From positions 343,557 to 407,556 of the forward strand of contig VZRZ01008701.1 in assembly GCA_013398175.1 (NCBI GenBank): a stretch of 64,000 nucleotides of DNA, given 5' to 3'. This document shows, piece after piece, positions 13,287-22,861 of the stretch; within the stretch, counting starts at the first letter, position 1, and each line of letters starts with the position of its first letter. This DNA is from Climacteris rufus (lineage: Eukaryota; Chordata; Aves; Passeriformes; Climacteridae). A program made the position numbers and the translations under genes. Below the pieces are notes generated by a model. The model searched no databases. It saw only the letters and a program-made list of their open reading frames with translations, and was not told where the DNA came from.

Positions 13287-13319
13287 TTCTCAGAAAATTC
13301 TCAGAAACGTTTCAGAGAA
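13287..13319. promoter_or_regulatory. Three STAT/GAS-like sites in a row
   Basis: Three matches to the STAT core TTCNNNGAA lie in tandem: TTCTCAGAA at 13287-13295, TTCTCAGAA at 13298-13306 and TTCAGAGAA at 13311-13319. They start 11 and 13 bases apart, close to one helical turn. A 10-base string CTGCAATTTT occurs on both sides (about 13270 and 13321), so part of the array may come from a local duplication. Cooperative STAT binding to tandem GAS sites is established for immune-response genes. That this array functions is inference. Confidence 0.3.
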
Positions 13320-13329
13320 ACTGCAATTT

Positions 13330-15010
13330 TCCAGAACACTTAAGTACACAAACAAACTAACATTTCAACTTCTGGTCTCAGTTCAAGGTAAAAAAGTACT
13401 ACTGAAATATCCTAATTATTTCTAAAGCATCAATCAAAATTCTGGGCTGCTTTGCTTCTGGAGTCATCTGTGAGCTGCATTTGTTCTTCTTGGCAAATTT
13501 GTTAGTAGAATTGAGGGACACCAGCCCAGACAACTTTAGCACAGTTTCTGCTGGTTTGCTGAGGGCATGAGTAGGGGGCTTTGGAAGTACCTGACTGATC
13601 TGTGGCTGAGGAAATATGTGCTAAGTTTAGCTGTGTCCACATTAACCCACTTTGAATGTCAGTCTAGGCTGCATTAATTGGTGGAGTCCATTGTGCAAGC
13701 ATCTGTCCACTAGCTGGGAGAAAACACATTAAAGGTACAGATCAGTTAAGCTCCTGTGTGAAGTTCCTAATGAGAATTAAAGTGTGCAGACTATATTCCA
13801 TTTCATATAATTACCAGTTATTTGAACTCTCAAGTGCCCAGTCACTCCTTTGACTGCTTCCGTCTAAATTTAGTTTAAAAAAAACCCAAAAACAATAAAA
13901 ACTCCCAAAAATCCTTTCTTAATTTGTCCAAAATGTTTGGTCTCGACTTCAATTGCCCTTAAATCCTGTCAATTAAAATTTATAATGGAGAAAACCTGTT
14001 AATAGTGAAATGAATCCCCTTGCGTTCCCAAAGTGTGCAGTAAGGCTTCTCACCCAATTGTAATAAAATTTGTTGTGGCATAGTTTTTGGGATCAATACA
14101 GCAGACCACTGTCAATCAAAGAATTTTCTACTTACTTAAAAGTTAACAGACTTTTAGTGTCTTTGTGCTGCACTGAGGACAGTCTGAGTTACCACAGAAG
14201 ATTAAATCTTTAATTTTACATTACTTCAGCCATCTCTATAGAACAAAGTGGGCTTTACCTGTTGAATATGAGGCTTATGTGAGCTGAAGTGCTCTTGAGA
14301 CATTAAGAGGCAGTCTTGAACAGTCTCTGAGATTTAAGCTGAGGGGAATTCTAAAGGGATTACTGCAGCATTTTACATAAAACGAGAAATAAAAACAGAC
14401 TTGAGCAATGCATGATCATAAACGCATTCCTGCTGTGATCAAGAGTTCTGTTCCCATTGCTGTTCTAAGACTAAAGCAGGAAGAACTGTCAAAGGGCAAC
14501 CATACTTGTAAGGATTTGTACAAGTCCAATTTATAATGAAAGTAAGGGGCTGAGTAGTTTTGAAAGATTTGTTAAAAGGGGAGATACTTTTCATAGTCTC
14601 TCCAGCCCAGAGGTGAGAAACACAAGCATTATTGCAATACTGTTTTGTAGAGTAGGCAGGCTACTTTCCAAGAAGAGACATGACTAAAAACTCACACTCA
14701 AATTAACAATTTTTTGCAAAAAAATCACAAAAAACTTTAACTATGGGTCACCCCTTCTGAAGAAAACAGAGGCAAATAAATTGTGTAGAAATATTTCAGA
14801 AGTAAAATGAATACTGAGTCACTTGTGTGTACCCTTGCATTCTTAGTGTATGAGAAAATAAGGAGAAAACAGTGTGTTCTTTCTAGATATGATTCACCAT
14901 TACACTACAGCTCCCTTTATCACAAGAATAGTGTAAAAAGGCCTCTGTATTGCCTGTACTGAGAAATAAATCTGCCTGTGTTTGTGTAAATGTGTGAAAT
15001 ATGCACTTAC
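13330..15010. other. Unique non-coding DNA, no gene seen
   Basis: About 1.7 kb of unique AT-rich sequence. An A-rich patch (AAAAAAAACCCAAAAACAA) occurs near 13876. I see no repeat family, RNA gene or credible coding exon. Confidence 0.65.
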
Positions 15011-15133
15011 CACACAGTGTACTTTCTGTTGTAATAGAGGAATAAGGATACTGCACCAGCAACTGCCAGCAAATACAGACAGGAGTTTCTTGTCACACAC
15101 TCACTAGCAAAGGAAGATGTTTGCTCTTTGTGC
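15011..15133 (-). other. Candidate minus-strand coding exon with a membrane segment
   Basis: On the minus strand a block of exactly 123 bases is bounded by an acceptor-like site (CTCCTGAGAATTTTCAG) and a donor ending GTGTG followed by a perfect GTAAGT. Entered with one leftover base, it reads 40 codons without a stop and leaves two bases, so it is a symmetric exon that would keep frame. The peptide has a polar N-terminal part with two Cys, then a strongly hydrophobic segment (LYLLAVAGAVSLFLYY) followed by basic NRK, like a membrane helix with a cytosolic charge anchor. I do not recognise the family. The open frame also extends upstream past the acceptor to 15324. Chance is the main alternative. 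Confidence 0.2.
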
Positions 15134-15537
15134 CTGAAAATTCTCAGGAGGTGAAAGCCAGTGTTGCTCCCTGTGGTGATTGTACCTTGGCAGGTATCAC
15201 AGCTACAGGTCCTCTTGGTACCCAGGGACAGTAGGAAATACAACCTGCAAGCCTGGATCAGAGATGACCAAATTTCCCAACACTCTGAGCCACAGATATC
15301 ACCCATCACATGAACCAAAGCCACAAATCTGTATCACCTACGTATCTGTGAGCATGAAGAGAAAGCTTCAGAGAAGTCCCTCTGTCCAAGAGAGCAGTTT
15401 CTCTGAGTCTTCCACTGCTTTCCTGCAGAATGGATTTGGATTGGGTGTACCACGGGTCCCAGGACAACCAGTCAGATGCTGTGACATGATAGGCCTTATG
15501 TGTGACCCCCTTGGCTGAGGATCAGCCACACCAGGGG
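15134..15537. other. Unique sequence between candidate exon and LTR-like block
   Basis: Open frames overlap on both strands (15180-15518 plus, continuation of 15007-15324 minus), but neither shows a recognisable domain. No repeat was identified. Confidence 0.5.
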
Positions 15538-15665
15538 TGTCTCACTTTGGACATGAAAGAAAGATGCAGACGTGTTGAAGAGAGAGAGCCAAACTGCGGG
15601 CCAAAAAGCTGGGGGTCGAGACCCCACACTTTATTTTATATCGTCCTAAAGACCATCATGGATTG
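15538..15665 (-). mobile_element. Probable endogenous-retrovirus LTR fragment (R-U5 end)
   Basis: On the minus strand a polyadenylation signal AATAAA (15630-15635) is followed by a palindromic GGGGTCTCGACCCC (near 15611-15625), then a pyrimidine-rich U5-like stretch containing CTCTCTCTTCAACACG, and ends in CA at 15538. The plus strand therefore opens with TG there. This order and the local CpG content fit the R-U5 end of an avian LTR. No primer-binding site follows that I can match to a tRNA, and I could not find the other edge or a target-site duplication. The full extent, possibly reaching about 16.0 kb, is unknown. Confidence 0.4.
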
Positions 15666-17127
15666 GAGGGAGAAATTGCCACCCCACCATCACACTGGTC
15701 AAAGGAAATATCCATCAAATATCTCTGCCCAGGAGAAAGGAATGCAAACAATAGAACACAGTTAGAAAAACATGGCTATGCTTACAGAGAATGCATGAGA
15801 AACTGTTACAGAAGAATGAAAACATCAAAGAACTGCAAAACTCAGGGCAACACCAGGACCCCATGCTCAGCAGCAGAGCTCTGTCCTTAAGCACAGCACG
15901 GCCCATCATCTGCTCCTCACCACCTTCCCTGATCACAATGGTGAGCAAAGCGGCCAAAGTCCCCTCTTTCTTGGTCCTTTGGACCATCCTGCACGTAATA
16001 ACAGCTCTGCAGAGCTGCTACTTCTCTGCTGGGTTGTTCTCTGTGATGTATGGGCTTCTTCATTAGTTATCTCACTGACAGTAAGCAGGAAAGCACAAAG
16101 TCTCTGCTAAGAAACAAGCATAAATATCAAATTGTCCATTTGCTTATGACAGTCAGCTATCTATTAGACACTTAATAAAAAATAACAAAATAGCTTGAAT
16201 TTGTGGAGAAGAGAGAAACCTGTAAAATTTACCTTACAAAACTGGTCTGAATGGAAGATGAATTTGTCCATCATTAGACACTGTGATTATTAAATCTCAG
16301 CAAATATTTACTTGGGGAAATACCACGGAGGGATTCAAATCTCTGTTTATATGTCTAACTGGTAGAAATCTCTCTGTGGAAATCCCTTCTATTCAATTAG
16401 AAGAAGCATGGAAGGAAATAAGGATCACAGAAAATAAGTATTTGATAACTGTCATACAATAAAATATGACATATTACTAGAGATCGAGCATGCATTGTGA
16501 ACTGTGCTCATAATTATCATAAACTTTTATCCTGCATCTTGCTCTTTATTATGGCCTCACCATATAAAATACAGATCAGCTTCAATTAGAGTAATTTAAA
16601 AACAGAAGGTCACCTTTCAATGTAGCTTCTCAACTATACAGTATACTACATGGATAAATATTACATGTAAATTATTAATGCTATGTGGTTATGCTACATA
16701 TGGTTACCCTAAACCATCCCTAAAATAACTCAGATAGGCAGTAGTGAAAACAAGCCAGAGAAGGCCTGTGCTCAAGGTGGGAAGTGGTAAAGTTTGTGGT
16801 GATGTTAACACGTGAAGTTATTTGTTCCATCCTGGTGGAAACCTCTGCGCACTTTGCAGAGGAGCATGGCTCACACCTTGTGAAACTGCTGTGCCCAAGG
16901 ACTCCAGCCAGGGTTCATGGTCTTTACAAGGCCTCTGCTCTCAAGTGGAAGGACAGAGGGAGTCCTATGGCACAGGGGAGCAGCGTGTCTGCAGCTCATG
17001 GCCCCTCTGCCATGTGGGACCCCCAGCAAACACCATCACCTCCCAGTGACATACTGACCATATGCCATGTGACCTTACACTTCCTTCAAGATAAGTTTTG
17101 TCCCACTTCATGATCAGCCACACAAAC
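15666..17127. other. Non-coding stretch, possibly partly LTR-derived on the left
   Basis: The left few hundred bases may be the U3 part of the LTR-like block, but no internal landmark proves this. Overlapping open frames at 16784-17113 and 16822-17049 lie in a moderately GC-rich patch without recognisable motifs. The rest is unique AT-rich sequence. Confidence 0.45.
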
Positions 17128-17150
17128 AAAAAAAAAAAAAAAAAAAAAAA
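17128..17150. repeat. (A)23 homopolymer
   Basis: Twenty-three consecutive A residues, preceded by CACACAAAC. I looked for a retrotransposed gene copy ending here, but there is no AATAAA shortly upstream, no recognisable transcript body and no flanking duplication. It is treated as a simple repeat. Confidence 0.85.
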
Positions 17151-18052
17151 CAACCTAGAAGATGAGTTGGAGAGGGCTATTGATTTAATTTCCAGTGTAC
17201 CTGAACTCATGACCAGCTATGACAGTGCTGGGCACCAATCAGACCAGAACTGCGGCTTCATTGCAGTCCCAGATTGTAACATTTAGATCCCAAATTATAG
17301 AATTCTGTTCAAACTCACTAAAATTAGAAGTTAAATACAGCAGGTGTTGGTTATGCTGTGATGCAACTGTCCCAAAGAATTATGTCATTATGACAAATAT
17401 TTTTTGCAGCATTGTTATACATTTTCCACAGTTTTTTTCTCTCCTGTTTTCTGAACTCTTCCTTTCCAAGATTCCTGGTCATTTTGATCAAATGAAGGGG
17501 ATGAAAATTTTGAATGGCTGCTCACAAATGGTGTTGAATGGTTATCTTACCTTTGATCAATGGCTACCAGAAAGTTATTTCCTATTTCTCAATCATGGAA
17601 CCTTTCAGAAAGTGCAAGGATTTACCCCTGAGGAAATGCAAACATATAAATATTCCACATTTGTAAATATTTAAAAATAACTAGGATATTCCACAATAGT
17701 GAGGAGAACATACCTGAAAGCTCCTGAGAGCAGTAAGCACCCAATGAATTTAGCTGGTGATTCTGACATTCTGCTGTAAAGTCATCCCATTGTGAGCTGA
17801 AGATTAGATAGCCTAGTCTGGGTTGTGTTTATTTTGTTATGTTGAAAAAGATATCTCAGTTGATTAAAATATTTTTTATAGATTAAAGACATTTTTGTCA
17901 TTTTTAATGACTTACTACTAGTACTTTATAAAAAGTATTTGAGATTATGTTGACATATGCTTTAAAACAAGAAAAGCTTAAGTGGTATTTAATGGATAAC
18001 TTATTACAAAGAAGGAATTCTTTAGACCTGCTTTACCTTTAATTCACGTTGT
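17151..18052. other. Unique non-coding DNA, no gene seen
   Basis: Contains the 151-codon plus-strand open stretch 17219-17674. This has no recognisable domain and no convincing splice boundaries, and its composition is like its surroundings. The rest is AT-rich unique sequence. Confidence 0.6.
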
Positions 18053-18575
18053 TTGGATGGAGCACTTTTTTCACACGATAAAGCACTCTGGGTACAGCTA
18101 GGAAGAGGTGATTCGTGTGGCCAGAGAGCAAATCAAAGTCCCCTGCAAACACAGGAGGGCTCCAGTGCTGCTGTACATCCAAGGGAGGTCAGAAATGCCA
18201 ACCTGGATAAGGAACATCACATTCCACAGAAATCTCCCTGGGGCCCTGAGGAGTCTGGTGGAGCCACGTGGACATCAGCAATATCAGGGTTGTCCTCATC
18301 GTTGTCCTGGTCAGTCAGGGACCAAAAGTGGAATCATGGCCTGAGGGAATGAGGTTCTTTCCTGGCTCTGGTTGTGTGTGGTCTAAATGGACAGAACAGA
18401 CAGAGGGGCGTTCTCAGTGTGTTCCTCCTATCAGAGCTGCTTCTCTCTACCAAAAAATCCCACCACAAAAATGAGCTTGTGCATAAAATCTATAACCAAC
18501 ATCTCCCTCAACATTAGCTTGGCTGCCTTTCACTTGTCGTGTGGCCCCATCGTTCTTGTGTATCTGGCTACATGA
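18053..18575 (+). pseudogene. ORF-dense block, possible degraded retroviral pol/env remnant
   Basis: Overlapping plus-strand open frames occur here (18053-18352, 18108-18344, 18268-18474, 18387-18575) in locally GC-rich sequence, unlike the flanks. Reading across frames there is a basic patch (HRRAP near 18160), then about 40 codons later a hydrophobic run (VVLIVVLVS near 18290-18320). A Trp/Cys-containing segment and an NIS-N-IS glycosylation-type pair follow near 18490-18520. A basic integrase-like end followed by a leader-like hydrophobic segment and a Cys-bearing ectodomain is the order expected at a retroviral pol-env junction. The match is by layout only; no diagnostic motif is intact and frames are broken. 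It could equally be an unrelated GC-rich block. Confidence 0.2.
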
Positions 18576-20999
18576 TGGGCCCCAAGTATTCTGTGTGGTG
18601 CATTTAGGGCTCTGTTTTGGGAAGTGGTAGTTGTGAACTCTAGCTCCTAGGTCTAATATGTATCCACAGAATATCTTTCAAGCTTCTGGGAAGGGACATT
18701 AGGAAATTCACAAGGAATGATTGTATTTGCACTTTTAAGAAAATGTAAGGGCCGTTGGTGATTCTCCGGTTTTCATTTATTTTTATACAAATATGATGTG
18801 TATTGATGGTAAGTGTGTCATGATGATGTTCCTCCTAACATGAGGACATTCAGCAATTTGTTCTGTGGCTCTATGGACATCTATGACACCCCTACACTCT
18901 TTCATACAAGTCTCAGGAGCTGCTGATTCCTCTCTTACAAACCAGCAAAGCCAAACATGATTAATTAAGAGCAGTGAAAAAGTTGGCAGTGGTGACAACT
19001 CCATTTCTTTGGGCTGGGCAAAGTTAAGTTTACACATCAGGCATTCTTTAAATGCTGTGCTGGGTCTCCAGAGCTTACAAAAAATCACTAGCTGCTTAAA
19101 TTTCTGAACAGAGTGACTTCCACACAAACCCGAGTACCTCACTGCAGGAACACAGGTGCTCTGTAATTTGGATGTGGATACTAAGTAAAGGTAGGGTTCT
19201 TGCAAGCAGCTAGACTCAGCTCAATTTTATATGGCACAAATGTCCCTCAGGATCTCACACTGAATGTTTTGGACAAGATAGCACTGAAAAACCCCGGTGG
19301 AGTGGGGCTGAACTGCAGCTTTAAACACCAAGTATTTAAATATCCAAATCAAAATATTTTTCTAACATTTCAGTTCCAGATCTGTCTGTAAAACAAAAAG
19401 GTACCCTTTGCCAGAGTTAGTTTAGATGAAACCCAGCTGGGAGGAATCTCAGTTGGCCTATCATTTGAGATTTGAGTCTCAGAAATGAGCACACCATGCT
19501 GCAATGCGGCAACTTTAAGTCAAAGCTTTCTCACAGGAACAATGCCCAATTAAAAGCAAACAAAGAAGGAAACCAAAAAAACCCTAATCTTTTAGTACAC
19601 ACTGAACACCTTCAGTTCTGAGAGAAACTGAGACAGTGAAAGAGCTTTTTTTATTCTCATGCATATTTTCATTAATGTTTAGGAGTTACTTCAAAATCAT
19701 GGAAGTAATAGAAATATGCCTGAAAATGAATTTTCACTGCCACTGAATGCCCTGATCCTAGTATCAGACTTAATTACAACAGCATCAGAAATTCAGGGTC
19801 TTTGTCAGTTTTTTGTCTTGTTCTCTTTTATTTTTTTGTCACATGGTTGCTCCATGGAGCTGGTGGTCTTCAAGTACCAGACACTGGAACAACATGCAGA
19901 GAATGATGACTTCAACCATAGCTAGACAAAATCAAGTACAAAATGGTAAATATAGGATTGATAGGTTCTTGTATATTCTGTTGCCAACCTGCTAAATCCT
20001 AAATTGTCTAAAAAACCTTTAAACTGTACCTGTACTTCACCTTGTCCTTATATCAGCCCTAGCCACAGAATATGTCAGAGATGCAAGAAAGTTGTGGTGA
20101 TCCCCTGCTGGGATCTTGAGGTGGTGGCAAAATACATAATCTGTGAGATACAAGGATCCATAACTTGGTGCATATGCAGCCATGTAAATCCAAAGGTTTA
20201 CATGTTTCTGGGATTCCTCTATGTCTTCTCTCCTCCCATCATTTCCCCTCTCTGTTTCCATACTCAGGGAAACACTGCCCAAGTCACCCAACCAGAGAGG
20301 TCAGGAAAGTTTTTGGTCTCTGACACCCTCCGGTGTGCATTGTCGTGATGGGGTGCCTGACATGCCCGTTGGCAAAACTTTTCAACAGCTCACACAGACT
20401 ACATTGATCTTGTCATCCAATGGAGCCTGTTTTCCTTTAAAAATCAGCACCAGGTCCCATCAATTTGCATTATTTCATTGCTCACCACAAAGAAGGCTTC
20501 CGGCAAGGCGCTTCAACAATCACTAGATAATGGTTGAAAAGCATAAATAATCATTTAAAAACTTCTGGGACTTTAATCAGCAGGCCATTTAGGCAGGATT
20601 TTAATGTTGCCTGGTAGGAGAGTGTGCATAATGGGGCCTCTTTGGAGGCATTTTACGCAACAGATTACTCAGCATATAGCAAGGGATATAGTCAGTATTA
20701 AGGTGTCTGAGCCAAGAGAACTGGGCAGGAACGGGCAAGCTCCACCAATTCATGTAGATAAACTCGGTAAGCATGGCTTTGTCTGCGGGCAACCTCGCAG
20801 GCATCGCTCCTGTGGCACGGCAGCTTTGTTTGCACGGGAGCACCAGCCCAGAGAGCCACTCTGTGGAGAATCACCCAGCACAGAGATGAGCCCAACAGAG
20901 CCCTGGAGGGGTGCAGGATTTAGCAAATGGTGAGGAAGGAATTGCATTGTGCTCCCACGTACGAGTAAAAGTCACACTATGCCACCTTGCAAACAGGAT
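18576..20999. other. Unique non-coding DNA with one CpG-bearing patch
   Basis: Mostly AT-rich and unique. The minus-strand open stretch of 140 codons at 18783-19205 shows no family resemblance. At 20600-20940 there is a more GC-rich patch with several CpGs and overlapping open frames on both strands. It falls well short of a CpG island and I cannot assign it to an element. Confidence 0.55.
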
Positions 21000-21150
21000 G
21001 GCTTTACCTCTGTAAAGACATTTAACATTGCTCTCCTTCCCATTCAATAGATAAAGAAACTGAAGCAGAGATGGTTGAATTGCTGCTAGGGCCCAGCACT
21101 GCTTTAGAAAATCAGGATTTAGATTCAGCTCCTCAAAAGAGCTGGAAAAC
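21000..21150 (-). mobile_element. MIR-like CORE-SINE relic
   Basis: The plus strand reads ATAAAGAAACTGAAGCAGAG, then GGTTGAATTGCTGCTAGGGC, then ATCAGGATTTAGATTCAG. This follows block by block the antisense of the MIR/amniote CORE-SINE consensus: fraction with ..GAGGAAACTGAGGCACAGAG.., then ..CCAAGGTCACACAGC.., then ..GGGATTTGAACCC... Divergence is high, as expected for an element active before bird diversification. Ends are approximate. Confidence 0.6.
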
Positions 21151-22692
21151 TCTAGTAAGGCCTCAAATATTTATTTAACCTATCTTTTTAATCCATGGGT
21201 TAAACAGTCTTAGGCTTGAATAAAATTAGTTAAATTGCCTTAAAAAACCTTCATCAGCATCACCTTGTAGGGTGCATAGAGCACTGTGTCAGAATGAGAC
21301 AACCTGCTAAAGGACAGAGATCTGGATTTACCTGTCCAAAGGTAAACATCAGGGTCCTTTTCTGACAAATGTATATAACCTTAGAAGACCTTTTTGGTGC
21401 CTAAGTTAGATTCATACATATATATGTGTGCATGTGTGTGTGTGTGTACATCACTGTGAAGTTACTTTTTAAAAGAGGTTTCAGATTCTGAGTCATGGAC
21501 AAGTTGTTAACAATTTTACCTTAAGAAATTTATTTTTTCCTTGCTTGCAGCACATCAGCCTCTCTCCCTGCTCTTTAGTTACTCAGTTGTTCTTCACACA
21601 TCCACAGGAAAGTCTGAGACTGCCTGTTGGCTTCTCTCAGAAGAATGTCCTGAATGGAGCTTGCTGTCAACACAGATTTCAAAACAAAGAAGGTAAATCT
21701 TTAAAAATGTAAACTGGAGCATGGTGCCTAACTCTGTTGAATTGCTAGTGGGAGCAAGACGCATTACTGCCCTTTGTGCTTTTAAAAAATCATCCTAAGA
21801 GTTATTTATCAGATTAAGGTTTTAATACAAATAGTGTGACTCTTTGCCACAATCCATCCATTCAAATCATCAGGAAGGAGGAAGAGCTTGACTTTTGCAC
21901 TTGGATTATCCTCAAGAAATGTTCATGGTTAAAAAAAATACTTATGGAGTCTGTGTTTAAATCTACATCCAACACTATGCAAATATTTGCATGCTGTAAC
22001 TTAACTCGACATAAATCACAGTTCTTGTCAATGAATTGTTTGATTAATCAGAGGTTTAATTTGTGCATCAGAGCAAGAGAGAGAAAAACAGCCCAAAACA
22101 GCTGTGTGATTGATTTTTGTTTTCCTCCAGACCAACCCAAAGTATTGTATAAATAACTAACTTCTATTGTGGTTAACTTCCTCAAAAGATAAAGAGGGAG
22201 GCCAAAAGCTTGCTTTTCCACAGTTCTTGCTTGAACACTGGTAAATCTGTGGCTGTGAAAATTCCACTACAAGCCTGGAAAAGCCCAGGGATGTTGAGTT
22301 TTGGGCCACTGATGCACACAAGTTAGATCAGGTTGGGTGATTTGGCCCAGACTACTACAAAACATGAGGGCTTTCAACAGTTTTGAAATGGTCTCTGACT
22401 TTTGAGCTCTCTGGCAGGATCAGCTTTGTTGTACAAGTAGAGTGAGCATTCAGAACATAAAAATCATCAGGACAATGTTTGTTCAAATCAAAGGAGGATG
22501 ATGAGGATGAGGTTCTTGGGGTCAGTAGCAGATGCTCTGACTGCAAGACAAGCATGCAGTGCATCAAGTAGTCGATGCTAATCAGTAAGTGGACACTTAA
22601 TCTCTGTTGAGGACACTGAGGCTTCTGACTCCCAGCATACACTGTGGTTGGCTCACCTGGGATTAGCTGTGTCCCTGCCCTGCCCCATTCAG
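21151..22692. other. Non-coding DNA with one (TG)n microsatellite
   Basis: Unique AT-rich sequence on both sides of the (TG)n at 21414-21450. The plus-strand open frame of 106 codons at 21836-22156 has no recognisable features. Confidence 0.6.
21414..21450. repeat. (TA)n-(TG)n microsatellite
   Basis: A short ATACATATATATG lead runs into GTGTGCATGTGTGTGTGTGTGT with one CA interruption. Confidence 0.85.
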
Positions 22693-22861
22693 CAGATGCC
22701 AGTCCCTACTTACCAACTATACTATTTGAGGGCATTTTGAGTTGGGCTGCAACATCACTACTTGCGAAAGAAATTGGAAGTGTCTGACGAGGAGGTGCCC
22801 TCCTGCTCCTTGGCAGCAAAGGCAGAAGATGTGGATCCTCTGCTAGGCTGATGCAGCTGAG
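22693..22861 (+). other. Candidate non-coding exon, low confidence
   Basis: A strong plus-strand acceptor (TCCCTGCCCTGCCCCATTCAG) sits directly before the block and a good donor (CTGAG followed by GTAAGC) directly after it, giving a 169-base exon-like unit. All three frames contain stops; the longest is about 33 codons. If spliced at all it would be a non-coding or UTR exon. Chance pairing of splice-like sites is the default explanation. Confidence 0.12.

Noticed and set aside
17128..17150. A23 tract as the tail of a processed pseudogene
   Set aside because: No poly(A) signal upstream, no recognisable transcript body and no target-site duplication.
17219..17674. 151-codon plus-strand open frame
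   Set aside because: No family resemblance and no exon borders, and composition matches the flanks.
20600..20945. CpG-bearing patch as a CpG-island promoter
   Set aside because: Too few CpGs and too short. No TATA, initiator or downstream exon.
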